A stretch of 64,000 nucleotides of DNA from the NCBI GenBank assembly GCA_022376925.1, contig JAIOJX010000025.1, forward strand, positions 189,100,801 to 189,164,800, in the 5' to 3' direction. Origin of the DNA: Tragulus kanchil (lineage: Eukaryota > Chordata > Mammalia > Artiodactyla > Tragulidae). Position 1 is the stretch's first letter; the number at the start of each line of letters is the position of its first letter. Below the pieces are notes generated by a model. It had not been told where the DNA came from. It saw only the letters and a program-made list of their open reading frames with translations, and did not search any database. The position numbers and the translations under genes are program-made. Positions 52,547 through 63,470 of this stretch are shown piece by piece.

Positions 52547-54680
52547 AGAAGTTGGTCTGAGCTATGGACATGAAACCCACATGCAGGACAAGAGCTCCCA
52601 CTGGAGACGGACTTGGAAGCTTCTCCACAGGCAATGAGCAAACCAGTGCTTCCTGCCCAACCGGTCCAGGCTCCTCTGGTGAGTGCTGCAGGACCTGAAC
52701 TCAATGGGCTCCCCAACCCAGAGCTGAGAAACTGACAGGATGAGAGTGGTCACTCCACCAACCCTACACAGCTCCTCCTCCCTGGTGAGGGAAGGCCACT
52801 AGAGTCCAAAAACCAGCAAAGGCCCAGCTTGGCTCCACAACCTGGAACTCCTGTTGGAGTCCTTGCCCCGTGGGCTAGGAGAGTTGCCCACTGCATGTGG
52901 AGTGCCTTTATCTTCCATGGCCAAGTCCAGTCCACCCTCTGTTCTTGTGAAATCTCAGTTGGCACTGGCAATAGGATATTGCCTTTGGTTCTGTATCTAG
53001 GCTTTAACAGAATACCTGTTGTTGTCATTTGCAATTGTGTAGGCACAGCGTCACAATGCAGAAGAGCTTCCACAGGGCAATTCCACCTCTGTGAGGTTTT
53101 TTTAATTAAGGATCTGCAAAACTCCCCACAGGCACCAGGTCTACCCCTTCAGAGGAGGGGAGATCAATAGACATCTGTAGTCTCTGTTTGGAGGGCTTGC
53201 TTTACCCACTGGACATGCTAATGTGTTCGCTTTATCATTTCCTGGGCTTGTCATAGGCAGGTGCCCAGTTACACGTATTCCTGTTAGGTCTTTCACGTCA
53301 TGAGTCCCATAAATCTTTCCATATGGCTCATCCCCACAAGGGTCTGTGGCCTACTAGCCACTGTGGTTGTATAACTTTTGTCTAATCTGACCAAATAACT
53401 CCCAAGAGCTTGACAGATAATCCAGTCCCTTGGATTTTTGTGGTGTTCACCACCCACCCACATGATTCCAAATGCTTTACAAGCTTTGGTGCATACTGTT
53501 CTAAATCTGCAAGAGAATCAGAGGTTAGTAATACATCATCAGTACGATGAAACAATTTCACTGATAGAAACATTTCCATTTTTCAAATCTTTTGTGAGCT
53601 GAGAAAAAACTTTTAAAATAAAAGAAGTTGGTCTGAGCTATGGACATGAAACCCACATGCAGGACAAGAGCTCCCACTGGAGACGGACTTGGAAGCTTCT
53701 CCACAGGCAATGAGCAAACCAGTGCTTCCTGCCCAACCGGTCCAGGCTCCTCTGGTGAGTGCTGCAGGACCTGAACTCAATGGGCTCCCCAACCCAGAGC
53801 TGAGAAACTGACAGGATGAGAGTGGTCACTCCACCAACCCTACACAGCTCCTCCTCCCTGGTGAGGGAAGGCCACTAGAGTCCAAAAACCAGCAAAGGCC
53901 CAGCTTGGCTCCACAACCTGGAACTCCTGTTGGAGTCCTTGCCCCGTGGGCTAGGAGAGTTGCCCACTGCATGTGGAGTGCCTTTATCTTCCATGGCCAA
54001 GTCCAGTCCACCCTCTGTTCTTGTGAAATCTCAGTTGGCACTGGCAATAGGATATTGCCTTTGGTTCTGTATCTAGGCTTTAACAGAATACCTGTTGTTG
54101 TCATTTGCAATTGTGTAGGCACAGCGTCACAATGCAGAAGAGCTTCCACAGGGCAATTCCACCTCTGTGAGGTTTTTTTAATTAAGGATCTGCAAAACTC
54201 CCCACAGGCACCAGGTCTACCCCTTCAGAGGAGGGGAGATCAATAGACATCTGTAGTCTCTGTTTGGAGGGCTTGCTTTACCCACTGGACATGCTAATGT
54301 GTTCGCTTTATCATTTCCTGGGCTTGTCATAGGCAGGTGCCCAGTTACACGTATTCCTGTTAGGTCTTTCACGTCATGAGTCCCATAAATCTTTCCATAT
54401 GGCTCATCCCCACAAGGGTCTGTGGCCTACTAGCCACTGTGGTTGTATAACTTTTGTCTAATCTGACCAAATAACTCCCAAGAGCTTGACAGATAATCCA
54501 GTCCCTTGGATTTTTGTGGTGTTCACCACCCACCCACATGATTCCAAATGCTTTACAAGCTTTGGTGCATACTGTTCTAAATCTGCAAGAGAATCAGAGG
54601 TTAGTAATACATCATCAGTACGATGAAACAATTTCACTGATAGAGAGCATTTCCATTTTTTCAAATCTTTTGTGATCAGC
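52529..54680. repeat. Direct tandem duplication 10 (unit about 1078 bp) over retroviral pol remnant
   Basis: Copy A is 52529-53608 and copy B 53609-54680. Indels lie at the end of A (near 53567 and 53580) and in the first bases of B. The interior appears identical. Confidence 0.95.
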
Positions 54681-54950
54681 CCGTGACATATTGTTGCACT
54701 TGGAACGTCCGCTGATGTTTCTCCCAAGTGAATGAACATTGATCTTGACTTTCAGCAGCTATACCTATGGAGAAAAATGCATTAGCTAAATCCACCACAT
54801 AGCGACACGTGCCCAGCACTGCAGTCAATTGGTCCATCAAGTCAAGGACTGATGGCACAGTAGCGTGCCTAGGTGCATCATTTTATCCAGCTTTCTATCG
54901 TCCACAGTCATCCACTGTGAGCCATCAGGCTTTCAGATGGGTTACACAGC
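52570..54950 (-). mobile_element. Decayed endogenous retrovirus pol fragment
   Basis: Minus-strand translation shows pieces of a retroviral reverse transcriptase: VDLANAFFSI (54676-54858), then ICHGL and DDVLLTSDSLADLEQ (54458-54739), with a frameshift between them. The catalytic YxDD box has Arg in place of Tyr. After a gap a GNDKANTLA-type stretch (about 53200-53290 and its copy) recalls the RNase H/integrase boundary, with most of RNase H missing. Stops lie in the upstream part near 54900. I see no gag, env or certain LTRs. Duplication 10 repeats about half of it. It is non-functional, and the class (gammaretrovirus-like) is a tentative assignment. Confidence 0.75.
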
Positions 54951-55480
54951 AGAGTTGAACAAACTCCATGTAGGCTGTACAGTGTTCATTTTCGCCAGTT
55001 TGGCAGTGTTGGCACCCATTTCTTCATGGCCACCTGGTAGATGATATTGTCTCACAGTTACTACCCTGGGGTGCTGGCAATCCCTATGGGGGATGCTTTG
55101 TATATCCCCTCACAATGGCCTTCATCACATGCACTTGGAGACAGAATTTTCCCACAGAGGTGTGTAACATTAAGCTTTATAAGACATCTATCCCCAAAAT
55201 ATATTCTGGAATTGGGGGTACATACACAGTGTACACTTGATAGGAAGCTGCCCAGTCGCTAAAGGCAAAGACACAGCTTTTACTTCATTGTTGTTCTGGT
55301 TTCAGCTGTTTTCATAGCTCCCAGAATACAGCATTAACCTGTTAATCAATTTTACTTCTGTTAAGTCCCATAAGCTACCAAGTTATGGAGTTTGTTTCTA
55401 GGCATGATGCCCAGCAGGCAGCAGAGATAAAATCCTTTGGATACAGCTGTCATATGCTAACTTGATTGAAATATGTGTAG

Positions 55481-55736
55481 GGCTTCCCTGGTGGTCCAGT
55501 GGGTAAAAGGTCCACCTTGCAGTGCAGGGGTCAATGGTTTGATCCCTGGTCCGGGAAGATCCCACGTGCTGTGGAGAAGCTGGATTGGTGTGTCCAAATA
55601 TGAGCCAGTGCTCTGGAGCACATGTGCCCAGAGCCAGTGCTCTGCAACCAGAGAGGCCACTGCAAAGGGAGGCCCACACATACAAAAGAATAAAGATGGA
55701 TGACAAGTAAATAACAAATTTTAAAAAATGGCTATA
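55481..55736 (+). mobile_element. tRNA-derived SINE with perfect target-site duplication
   Basis: Head GGCTTCCCTGGTGGTCCAGT, box-B-like TGGTTTGATCCCTGG. The 12-bp duplication AAATATGTGTAG is at 55469-55480 and 55737-55748. Tandem duplication 11 starts inside its tail. Confidence 0.9.
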
Positions 55737-55847
55737 AAATATGTGTAGAAAACAAGGGACCTTCAGTGCCCAGAAACCCTTTTGAAGCCTAGAACTATTT
55801 ATGAGCATGCAACAATGTTCAACATGTTCTTAAGATTCATGCTTTTT

Positions 55848-56160
55848 TTTTTTTTTTTTTTTTTGGGCGGGGGTCGGGTTGGGGAGGGAAGGGAGCAGGC
55901 GGGCCACTTCTGTTGGTCTTTCATTTCTCTCTGTTCATCTGTCTTTGTTCTTTGGCTCCTGTGGGCCTCCCATCGCGGTGGCATCTGTTGTTGCAGAGCG
56001 CTGGCTCTGAGCGCATGCGCTCCAAAGCTCCGGCTCGGTAATTGGACACATCAGTCCAGCCGCTCCGCGGCATGTGGGATCTTCCCAGGCCAGGGCTCGA
56101 ACCGGCGCCCCTTGCACTGCAAGGCGGTGTCCTTACCCACTGGACCACCAGGGGAAGCCC
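55848..56160 (-). mobile_element. tRNA-derived SINE with target-site duplication
   Basis: Minus-strand, full length: poly(T), GGGTCGGGTTGGGGAGGGAA, GCGCATGCGC at 56011-56020, head GGACCACCAGGGGAAGCCC. The duplication GATTCATGCT is at 55834-55843 and 56161-56170. Confidence 0.9.
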
Positions 56161-56461
56161 GATTCATGCTTTTTGATGCAGGCTTCTCACAGAGTCTTCC
56201 ATAGGTCTTTGCTCAAAGGGAAGTTAGCTAGATCCCATGGCTTGACATCTCATGTTGGTTTTTAGTAATACTATCATAAGACAGAGGATATGGTCCTGGG
56301 GTAAGTGGTGGCACGTGTGTCGTTTTGGCATTAAGGCCTTAATTTTAGTTGGGTAAACCACCATGTTCTTGGCTCGCCTCAGTTGTGGCTTCTCAGGTTT
56401 TTCTCTTTTCATCTCCAAGGTCAGGGGTAAAGTCTATCCTTAGTTTAGATCTTATTTACTT

Positions 56462-56745
56462 TATTATTTTGTTTATGTATTTTTAGCTGTCTTTGGTCTT
56501 TGTCGCTCTGCAGGCAACTAAGAAGCAAGAGCTTCTCATTGGGGTGGCTTTTCTTGCTGTGGAGCACAGGTTCTACCCAGCGTAGACTTTGTAGCTGCGG
56601 CTCCCAGGCATTAGAGCACAGGCTCCGTACTTGTGGTGCCTGGGTTTAATGGCTCTGCAGCATGTGGGATCTTCCCATATCAGAGATCAAACCCATGTCT
56701 CCTGCCGTTGGCATGCAGATTTTAACCACTGAGCCACCAGGAAAG
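56462..56745 (-). mobile_element. Bov/CHR-type SINE, minus strand
   Basis: TCTTTGGTCTTTGTCGCTCT at the tail side and TTTTAACCACTGAGCCACCAG at the head side, with box-B-like ATCAAACCCATGTC. Repeated at 57503-57786. Confidence 0.75.
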
Positions 56746-56893
56746 TGCTGACTACATGTTTTAAAAATTTTAAAAATGGCTATAAAATATGTAGAAAACA
56801 AGGGACCTTCAGTGCCCAGAAACCCTTTTGAAGCCTAGAACTATTTATGAGCATGCAACAATGTTCAACATGTTCTTAAGATTCATGCTTTTT

Positions 56894-57201
56894 TTTTTTT
56901 TTTTTGGGCGGGGGTCGGGTTGGGGAGGGAAGGGAGCAGGCGGGCCACTTCTGTTGGTCTTTCATTTCTCTCTGTTCATCTGTCTTTGTTCTTTGGCTCC
57001 TGTGGGCCTCCCATCGCGGTGGCATCTGTTGTTGCAGAGCGCTGGCTCTGAGCGCATGCGCTCCAAAGCTCCGGCTCGGTAATTGGACACATCAGTCCAG
57101 CCGCTCCGCGGCATGTGGGATCTTCCCAGGCCAGGGCTCGAACCGGCGCCCCTTGCACTGCAAGGCGGTGTCCTTCCCCACTGGACCACCAGGGGAAGCC
57201 C
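56894..57201 (-). mobile_element. Duplicate of the SINE at 55848-56160
   Basis: Copy B of tandem duplication 11. It differs by a shorter poly(T) and one base at 57176. Confidence 0.9.
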
Positions 57202-57502
57202 GATTCATGCTTTTTGATGCAGGCTTCTCACAGAGTCTTCCATAGGTCTTTGCTCAAAGGGAAGTTAGCTAGATCCCATGGCTTGACATCTCATGTTGGT
57301 TTTTAGTAATACTATCATAAGACAGAGGATATGGTCCTGGGGTAAGTGGTGGCACGTGTGTCGTTTTGGCATTAAGGCCTTAATTTTAGTTGGGTAAACC
57401 ACCATGTTCTTGGCTCGCCTCAGTTGTGGCTTCTCAGGTTTTTCTCTTTTCATCTCCAAGGTCAGGGGTAAAGTCTATCCTTAGTTTAGATCTTATTTAC
57501 TT

Positions 57503-57786
57503 TATTATTTTGTTTATGTATTTTTAGCTGTCTTTGGTCTTTGTCGCTCTGCAGGCAACTAAGAAGCAAGAGCTTCTCATTGGGGTGGCTTTTCTTGCTG
57601 TGGAGCACAGGTTCTACCCAGCGTAGACTTTGTAGCTGCGGCTCCCAGGCATTAGAGCACAGGCTCCGTACTTGTGGTGCCTGGGTTTAATGGCTCTGCA
57701 GCATGTGGGATCTTCCCATATCAGAGATCAAACCCATGTCTCCTGCCGTTGGCATGCAGATTTTTAACCACTGAGCCACCAGGAAA
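57503..57786 (-). mobile_element. Duplicate of the SINE at 56462-56745
   Basis: Copy B of tandem duplication 11, with one extra T before AACCACTGAGCC. Confidence 0.75.
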
Positions 57787-58066
57787 GTGCTGACTACATG
57801 TTTTAAAAAATACTTATTTGGTCCATTTCAGATCCCTCCGCCTGGAACCGGCGCACCTGTGAGGGGTCGCATCTTGCCCCTGCTGCCAGCCAGGCAGTGC
57901 TGGGTGCTGAGCCGGCTTCGCCTGCCTCAGGGTGCCCAGGATAAAGGTAGTAGAGATGCTGACGCTGGCAAGTAAACTGAAGCGTGATGACGGTCTCCAG
58001 GGTCCCGGGCATCAGCCACAGTCTCTGACTCCACTTGACTGGTGTCTGTGAGGAACAGGCTGCTTG

Positions 58067-58334
58067 GTTCCTTTTTTTTTTTTGGCCATTTCTATCGGTC
58101 TTTCATTCATTTCCATCTTTGTTCTTTTGGCCTGTGTGGGCCTCCCATTGCAGTGGCCTCTCTCGTTGCAGAGCACCGGCTCTGGGCACATGCGCTCCAG
58201 AGCGCTGGCTCAGTGGTTGGAACCAGCAGTCCAGCTGCTCCGCGGCAGGTAGAATCTTCCCAGGCCAGAGATTACACCAGCGCCCCTTGCACTGCAAAGC
58301 GGTGTCCTTACCCACTGGACCACCAGGGAAGCCC
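58067..58334 (-). mobile_element. tRNA-derived SINE with perfect target-site duplication
   Basis: Poly(T), TTTGGCCATTTCTATCGGTC, head GGACCACCAGGGAAGCCC. CAGGCTGCTTG is at 58056-58066 and 58335-58345. Confidence 0.9.
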
Positions 58335-58952
58335 CAGGCTGCTTGTTAAAGAGGCTGCAGAACTTGAAGCTCATTTACCCTGTAGGTGTAAAGTGCATTT
58401 TCCTGATCCAAACAAGCTTCACTGTTTTCAACTGTCACCCCAGATAAGGGTCACTACCAGGGTGAAAAATTTCAGCTTAAAACCGAAGTTCCCAAGGCAC
58501 ACAACATGGTGCCTCCCAAAGTGAAGTGCTGGACCAGGACCCGACACCCTAACCTCACAGAGACGAGCGAGATGCGCCTCTGTTCACTGAGAGAACATTC
58601 GGTTGACAGCACCGCTTGGCCCCACGAGGCCACTGAAGGATGTTGTTTGGCGGTTAAACTCTTTGTTTACTGATCTGTTGAATTTTGATGATCCACTGAA
58701 TATCAAAGCTGTGGAACACTGCAGGACAAGGAGGACTTCCAGATAAAGTTGAAGGCGACATTAAGTGCTATGCCAGATGGTAGGAGGAGAGGACTGCAGG
58801 GCCGTGGACTGTGCGTGAGAAGATTGTCTCCATCCGAGACCTGAAGGGAGCCTCTCCCCACTCCTTGGCTCCCCTCAGTCCCGCTGGGTCCTCTGATTCC
58901 TGGGACCATGTTGTCCTGAGGAAGACCCTCTTCACAACCACCCACTGTAGCC

Positions 58953-59375
58953 AGAGCTCAGTTCAGTCACTCAGTTGTGTCCTTCCATCTCCTGGAGCTG
59001 GCTCAAACTCATGTCCATTGAATCAGTGATGTCATCCAACCATCTCATCCTCGGCTGCCCCCTTATTTTCCTCCTACTCTCAATCTTTCCCAGCATCAGC
59101 GTCTTTTCCAGTGAATCATCTCTTTGCATCTGGTGGCCAAAGTATTGGAGCTTCCTCTTTAGCAAAAGTCCTTGTAATGAATATTTAGAGTTGATTTCCT
59201 TTAGAATTGATTGGTTTGATCTCCTTGCAGTCCAAGGGACTCTCAGGAATCTTCTCCAACACCACAGTTCAAAGGCATCAATTCATCAGCCCTCAGCGTT
59301 CTTTATGGTCTAACTTTCACATCCACACATGACTACTGGAAAACCCATAGCCTTGACTAAGAGTTATTCTTGTCT
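58953..59375 (-). mobile_element. BovB (RTE) LINE 3' fragment
   Basis: Minus-strand BovB: GTTCAGTCACTCAGTTGTGT, CTTTCCCAGCATCAGCGTCT, CTTGCAGTCCAAGGGACTCT. The part from 59117 is repeated at 60222-60480. Confidence 0.85.
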
Positions 59376-59884
59376 TTCCATGGGTTGATGGCTCGGTCCT
59401 TTATCTTGCTGAGTGGTGCTCTATTGCATGTGTGTGAGATGAGGAACCATTTTCCTCTACCCTTCTAGGTTCTTGGCTGAGACTTCCCGCATAAAGAACA
59501 AAGAAAAACAAACAAAAGAAAAGGTTATCAGGAGAAAAACTGTTTAATGACATGTATACCTCCTACATATAGGAGAGCTACCCAGGAAAACTGAGTGCAA
59601 AGTCATCACTTCAAATACCATCTTCGGATACAAACTAAAGAAAGACCTTGGGGAAGAGGGCAAGAGTTTTGACAGGTAATCATGCAAAACACTGTAAAGA
59701 AGTATATGACTGCTTGCAAATTTTAGTCAGGAGTCCTCTATGAAATCTCTACCTGAGATTTAATCATCCTTCAATTTCTGGTTTCAGAAGAGACAGTCCT
59801 TAAATATGGAGATTTCTCTATTGTAAAACTCCTTCACAAAAGGGCAATCTCTGCTCAGTTTCTGAGATTCCATTGTTTTTCTTA

Positions 59885-60158
59885 TTATTTTTTTTAAATT
59901 TGGCTTCTTTTATTGGTTTATTTATTTATTTATTTTCATCCATCTTTATTCTTTGGCCTATGTTAGCCTCCCATTGCAGTGGCCTCTCGTTGCAGACCAC
60001 TGGCTCTGGGTGCATGTGCTCCAAAGCGATGGCTTGTAACAGGACACACCGGTCCAGCCATTTTGTGGCACATGGGATCCTCCCAGGCCAGGGATCGAAC
60101 CACTGCCCCATGCACTGCAAGGTGGACTCTTTACCCACTGAACCAACCAGGGAAGCCC
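59885..60158 (-). mobile_element. tRNA-derived SINE, minus strand
   Basis: T-rich left end, ATTTATTTATTTATTTTCAT, TTCTTTGGCCTATGTTAGCC, and the head ACCAACCAGGGAAGCCCTG with one extra A. Repeated at 60991-61264. Confidence 0.85.
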
Positions 60159-60221
60159 TGTCTTTTTAAAAAAAAATCCATATCCTTAGAAAGTTTCCTT
60201 ACCAATCAATGCATCCTTAAT

Positions 60222-60480
60222 TCATCTCTTTGCATCTGGTGGCCAAAGTATTGGAGCTTCCTCTTTAGCAAAAGTCCTTGTAATGAATATTTAGAGTTGA
60301 TTTCCTTTAGAATTGATTGGTTTGATCTCCTTGCAGTCCAAGGGACTCTCAGGAATCTTCTCCAACACCACAGTTCAAAGGCATCAATTCATCAGCCCTC
60401 AGCGTTCTTTATGGTCTAACTTTCACATCCACACATGACTACTGGAAAACCCATAGCCTTGACTAAGAGTTATTCTTGTC
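60222..60480 (-). mobile_element. BovB fragment, copy B of duplication 12
   Basis: Repeats 59117-59375. It starts abruptly inside the BovB element without its 3' end, which marks the duplication junction. Confidence 0.85.
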
Positions 60481-60990
60481 TTTCCATGGGTTGATGGCTC
60501 GGTCCTTTATCTTGCTGAGTGGTGCTCTATTGCATGTGTGTGAGATGAGGAACCATTTTCCTCTACCCTTCTAGGTTCTTGGCTGAGACTTCCCGCATAA
60601 AGAACAAAGAAAAACAAACAAAAGAAAAGGTTATCAGGAGAAAAACTGTTTAATGACATGTATACCTCCTACATATAGGAGAGCTACCCAGGAAAACTGA
60701 GTGCAAAGTCATCACTTCAAATACCATCTTCGGATACAAACTAAAGAAAGACCTTGGGGAAGAGGGCAAGAGTTTTGACAGGTAATCATGCAAAACACTG
60801 TAAAGAAGTATATGACTGCTTGCAAATTTTAGTCAGGAGTCCTCTATGAAATCTCTACCTGAGATTTAATCATCCTTCAATTTCTGGTTTCAGAAGAGAC
60901 AGTCCTTAAATATGGAGATTTCTCTATTGTAAAACTCCTTCACAAAAGGGCAATCTCTGCTCAGTTTCTGAGATTCCATTGTTTTTCTTA

Positions 60991-61264
60991 TTATTTTTTT
61001 TAAATTTGGCTTCTTTTATTGGTTTATTTATTTATTTATTTTCATCCATCTTTATTCTTTGGCCTATGTTAGCCTCCCATTGCAGTGGCCTCTCGTTGCA
61101 GACCACTGGCTCTGGGTGCATGTGCTCCAAAGCGATGGCTTGTAACAGGACACACCGGTCCAGCCATTTTGTGGCACATGGGATCCTCCCAGGCCAGGGA
61201 TCGAACCACTGCCCCATGCACTGCAAGGTGGACTCTTTACCCACTGAACCAACCAGGGAAGCCC
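60991..61264 (-). mobile_element. Duplicate of the SINE at 59885-60158
   Basis: Copy B of duplication 12, offset 1106. Confidence 0.85.
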
Positions 61265-61445
61265 TGTCTTTTTAAAAAAAAATCCATATCCTTAGAAAGT
61301 TTCCTTACCAATCAATGCATCCTTAATTACGATTGACCCTATTATCAGATGGTACTTTCCACATTAAAATACTTTAATAATTTACCTTAGAATTGACATA
61401 ATATACATGGTCACAGTGCACATAATCTAAAAAAGACAGAAGTAT

Positions 61446-61850
61446 TTTTTTAAATTTAATTAGGTAGAACACAAATGCTGACTTGACACAGAGTCACATG
61501 CCATTCTTTCTCTCACGTTTACAACTCAAGAGACTGGTGGATCCAGAGAAACTGCTGTAACCACTGCATGGAACAAACCGTTTCAGGATTTCAAAAGTGT
61601 ATTCCAACCCATTTCTTCTTTTATACTCTAAAACATCTTCATTAAGTTGTTTGATGAGATACAGCCACAGGAACACAGAGGTGCCCAGGCTCAATCCAAC
61701 CTTGAGCCAGTTAGGTTTGCCATGTAGTGGTTCTAGAATGTAGATCTTGGCCTGTGACAATGAGACGCTCGGGAACCTCACCTGGGCCAGCAGCTTCGAG
61801 AAGAGGCACACCAACGTGGACGGCGCCATCTTGCCTGGCTCTGTTTTTCT
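61446..61850 (-). pseudogene. NDUFC1P: Processed retrocopy of NDUFC1 (complex I KFYI subunit) with lost stop codon
   Basis: On the minus strand an intronless frame starts at the ATG at 61829. It matches NDUFC1 over 76 residues, the full usual length: [14 protein letters not shown], then KIYILEP where the mature subunit is named for KFYI, then [10 protein letters not shown], a membrane span, and [14 protein letters not shown]. The parental stop position reads TAC, so the frame runs 35 more residues to TGA at 61494-61496 (111 residues). Downstream on the minus strand ATTAAA is followed by a short A-run near 61446-61465, consistent with a retroposed poly(A) end. NDUFC1 is normally a multi-exon gene for an inner-membrane complex I accessory subunit. 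The frame is otherwise open, so expression cannot be excluded. The symbol is descriptive. Confidence 0.9.
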
Positions 61851-61879
61851 AATTTTGAATTGGACTGAAATAATCCTTA

Positions 61880-62348
61880 CTCCAGGGGACATTTGGGGGT
61901 GACATATTCTACTTGCTTTGACATGGATGTACCCCAATTTGATTATGTATTTGTCTATTGAAAGATATCTGTATTTCTTATGAATAGTGCTCCTATTCAT
62001 AATTGCATCTCTGTTTAAGTTTGGAGATAGATTTTCAAAGCAGTTGGCTAAATACTGCAAGCATGATTGTTGCATCCCTAGGTGTGATTTGTTTAGCTTT
62101 AGAGAAAACTGCCCAACTGTGTAATAGTGGCTGTCTATGCACTCCACAAGCAGTGAGGGAGAGTTCCTGCTTTTCCTCACCCTCCAGCAGCTGATATTGT
62201 CATATATATGGAGTTTTGTAGTCCTAATAGGTGTGGTGTGATATCTCATGATTTTAAGTTATAATCACCTAGTAGTATGGTATTTTTGTACAATTTTGTA
62301 TGCTATTTACTATCTGTATATCTCTTTTGGCCAGTAGTCTGTTCAGAT
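61880..62348 (-). mobile_element. Old L1 3' UTR fragment, first part, tentative
   Basis: Reads as an ancient L1 3' region in reverse (GTAGTCCTAATAGGTGTGGT, TTTGGCCAGTAGTCTGTTCA). It continues at 62667-62810 after the SINE at 62364. Confidence 0.5.
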
Positions 62349-62363
62349 CCTTACCAATCTTTT

Positions 62364-62651
62364 CTTTCTTTCTTTCTTTCTTTTTAAAATTTTGGTCTCT
62401 TTTATTGGATTTGTGTTTTATTTATTTTCATCCATCTTTATTGTTTGGCCTGTATGGTCTTCCCATTGCAGTGGCCTTTCTTGTTGCAGAGCACCAGCTC
62501 TGGGTGCATGCGCTCCAGAGCGCTGGCTCGTAATTGAACACACCGGTCCAGTTGCTCCGTGGCACGTGGGATCTTCCTGGGCCAGGGATTGAACTGGTGC
62601 CCTTTGCACTGCAAGGTGGACTCTTTACCCACTGGACCACCAGGGAAGCCC
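62364..62651 (-). mobile_element. tRNA-derived SINE with 15-bp target-site duplication
   Basis: Left end is a TTTC microsatellite (62362-62384). It contains TGCATGCGCTCC and the head GGACCACCAGGGAAGCCC. CCTTACCAATCTTTT flanks it at 62349-62363 and 62652-62666, inside an old L1. Confidence 0.92.
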
Positions 62652-62666
62652 CCTTACCAATCTTTT

Positions 62667-62810
62667 TTTATGGAGCTGTTTCAGAGGTTTCTCTTTTCAG
62701 TCCAAATCTCTATTAGGTATGTGGTTTACAAATATTTTTCTCCCTGTTTATGGCTTGTCTTTTCAGAGTAGAAGTCTTTCATTTGATAAAGTCCACCATT
62801 TTTCTTTTCT
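62667..62810 (-). mobile_element. Old L1 3' UTR fragment, second part, tentative
   Basis: TTAGGTATGTGGTTTACAAA and TTTTCTCCCTGTTTATGGCT are typical of reverse-strand ancient L1 3' UTRs. A CTTTT-type simple repeat follows at about 62800-62825. Confidence 0.5.
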
Positions 62811-63013
62811 TTTCTTTTCTTTTTTGTGGACTGGCTCTCCGTGTGTAAAAACTTGAAGCTCATTACATGTAGACAAAGGCAAGGTCATATATATTGTCTT
62901 CTATGATTCTCTGTAATTTTAATAGTTTTGCATTTTAAATATTTGTGAATAAATTTGAGTGAACTTGGTGTAAGTTTTAAGTTCATGTTTATAATCATTT
63001 CATTTCATTTTGT

Positions 63014-63143
63014 GGAGAAGGAAATGGCAACCTGCTCCAGTATTCTTGTCTGGAGAATTCCATAAAGGGAGGAGCCTGGCGGGCTGCAGTCCATGAGGCC
63101 ACACAGAGTCGGACTCAACTGGAGTGAGTAAGCAGCAGCAGCT
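63014..63143 (+). mobile_element. Bov-tA SINE, 5' truncated
   Basis: GAGAAGGAAATGGCAACCTG, TCTTGTCTGGAGAATTCCAT and CACAGAGTCGGACTCAACTG are the Bov-tA 3' half, followed by an AGCAGCAGCAGC tail. Confidence 0.85.
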
Positions 63144-63289
63144 TTCGTGTGGTGTCCAGTGAAATGTTCTGCAACTATTTTGGAGAAGCCCCGTGATACT
63201 TGGCTCTATTGGCACTGGAATTTACACAATGTAAAGGGTGCAGCAGAACTGCCCTCAGGCAGCAGGGCCCACACGGAGCCGCTTGGGCC

Positions 63290-63470
63290 ACTTGGCCTGC
63301 GGTTCCGCCCGGCGGCGGGGGCGCCTGCCCGCCTCCGGGAGCGGCCGGCAACGCGCTTGCGGCCCGCAGGCGGCCCCTCTGCTCACGGCGGACTGGAGAC
63401 CGGTCTCCCTGGGACCCTCTGGGGCTCTGGCTGGTGGAATCCTCCGGCCGAGTCCCTGCTGATCGTCTGG
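63290..63470. promoter_or_regulatory. Small CpG-rich patch, possible promoter of a neighbouring gene
   Basis: The stretch with CCCGGCGGCGGGGGCGCC and GGAGCGGCCGGCAACGCGC is much richer in CpG than its surroundings. Moderately GC-rich sequence follows to about 63900, where AATTAAA occurs near 63941. I recognise no protein in any frame. Confidence 0.4.

Larger units (their letters stand above)
55716..57806. repeat. Direct tandem duplication 11 (unit about 1045 bp)
   Basis: Copy A is 55716-56764 and copy B 56765-57806. Length differences are in the poly(T) of the SINE and a 2-bp loss early in B. A single-base difference is at 56135/57176. The unit carries two minus-strand SINEs. Confidence 0.95.
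59117..61327. repeat. Direct tandem duplication 12 (unit about 1105 bp)
   Basis: Copy A is 59117-60221 and copy B 60222-61327, nearly identical throughout. Copy A begins inside a BovB fragment, and both copies carry a full minus-strand SINE. Confidence 0.95.

Noticed and set aside
61494..61829. NDUFC1 retrocopy as the functional complex I gene
   Set aside because: It lacks introns and the parental stop and carries A-run evidence of retroposition; the parent gene should lie elsewhere.
61494..62249. 251-codon frame extending the NDUFC1 retrocopy at its N-terminus
   Set aside because: The first 140 codons lie in L1-like sequence; the family start is the internal ATG at 61829.
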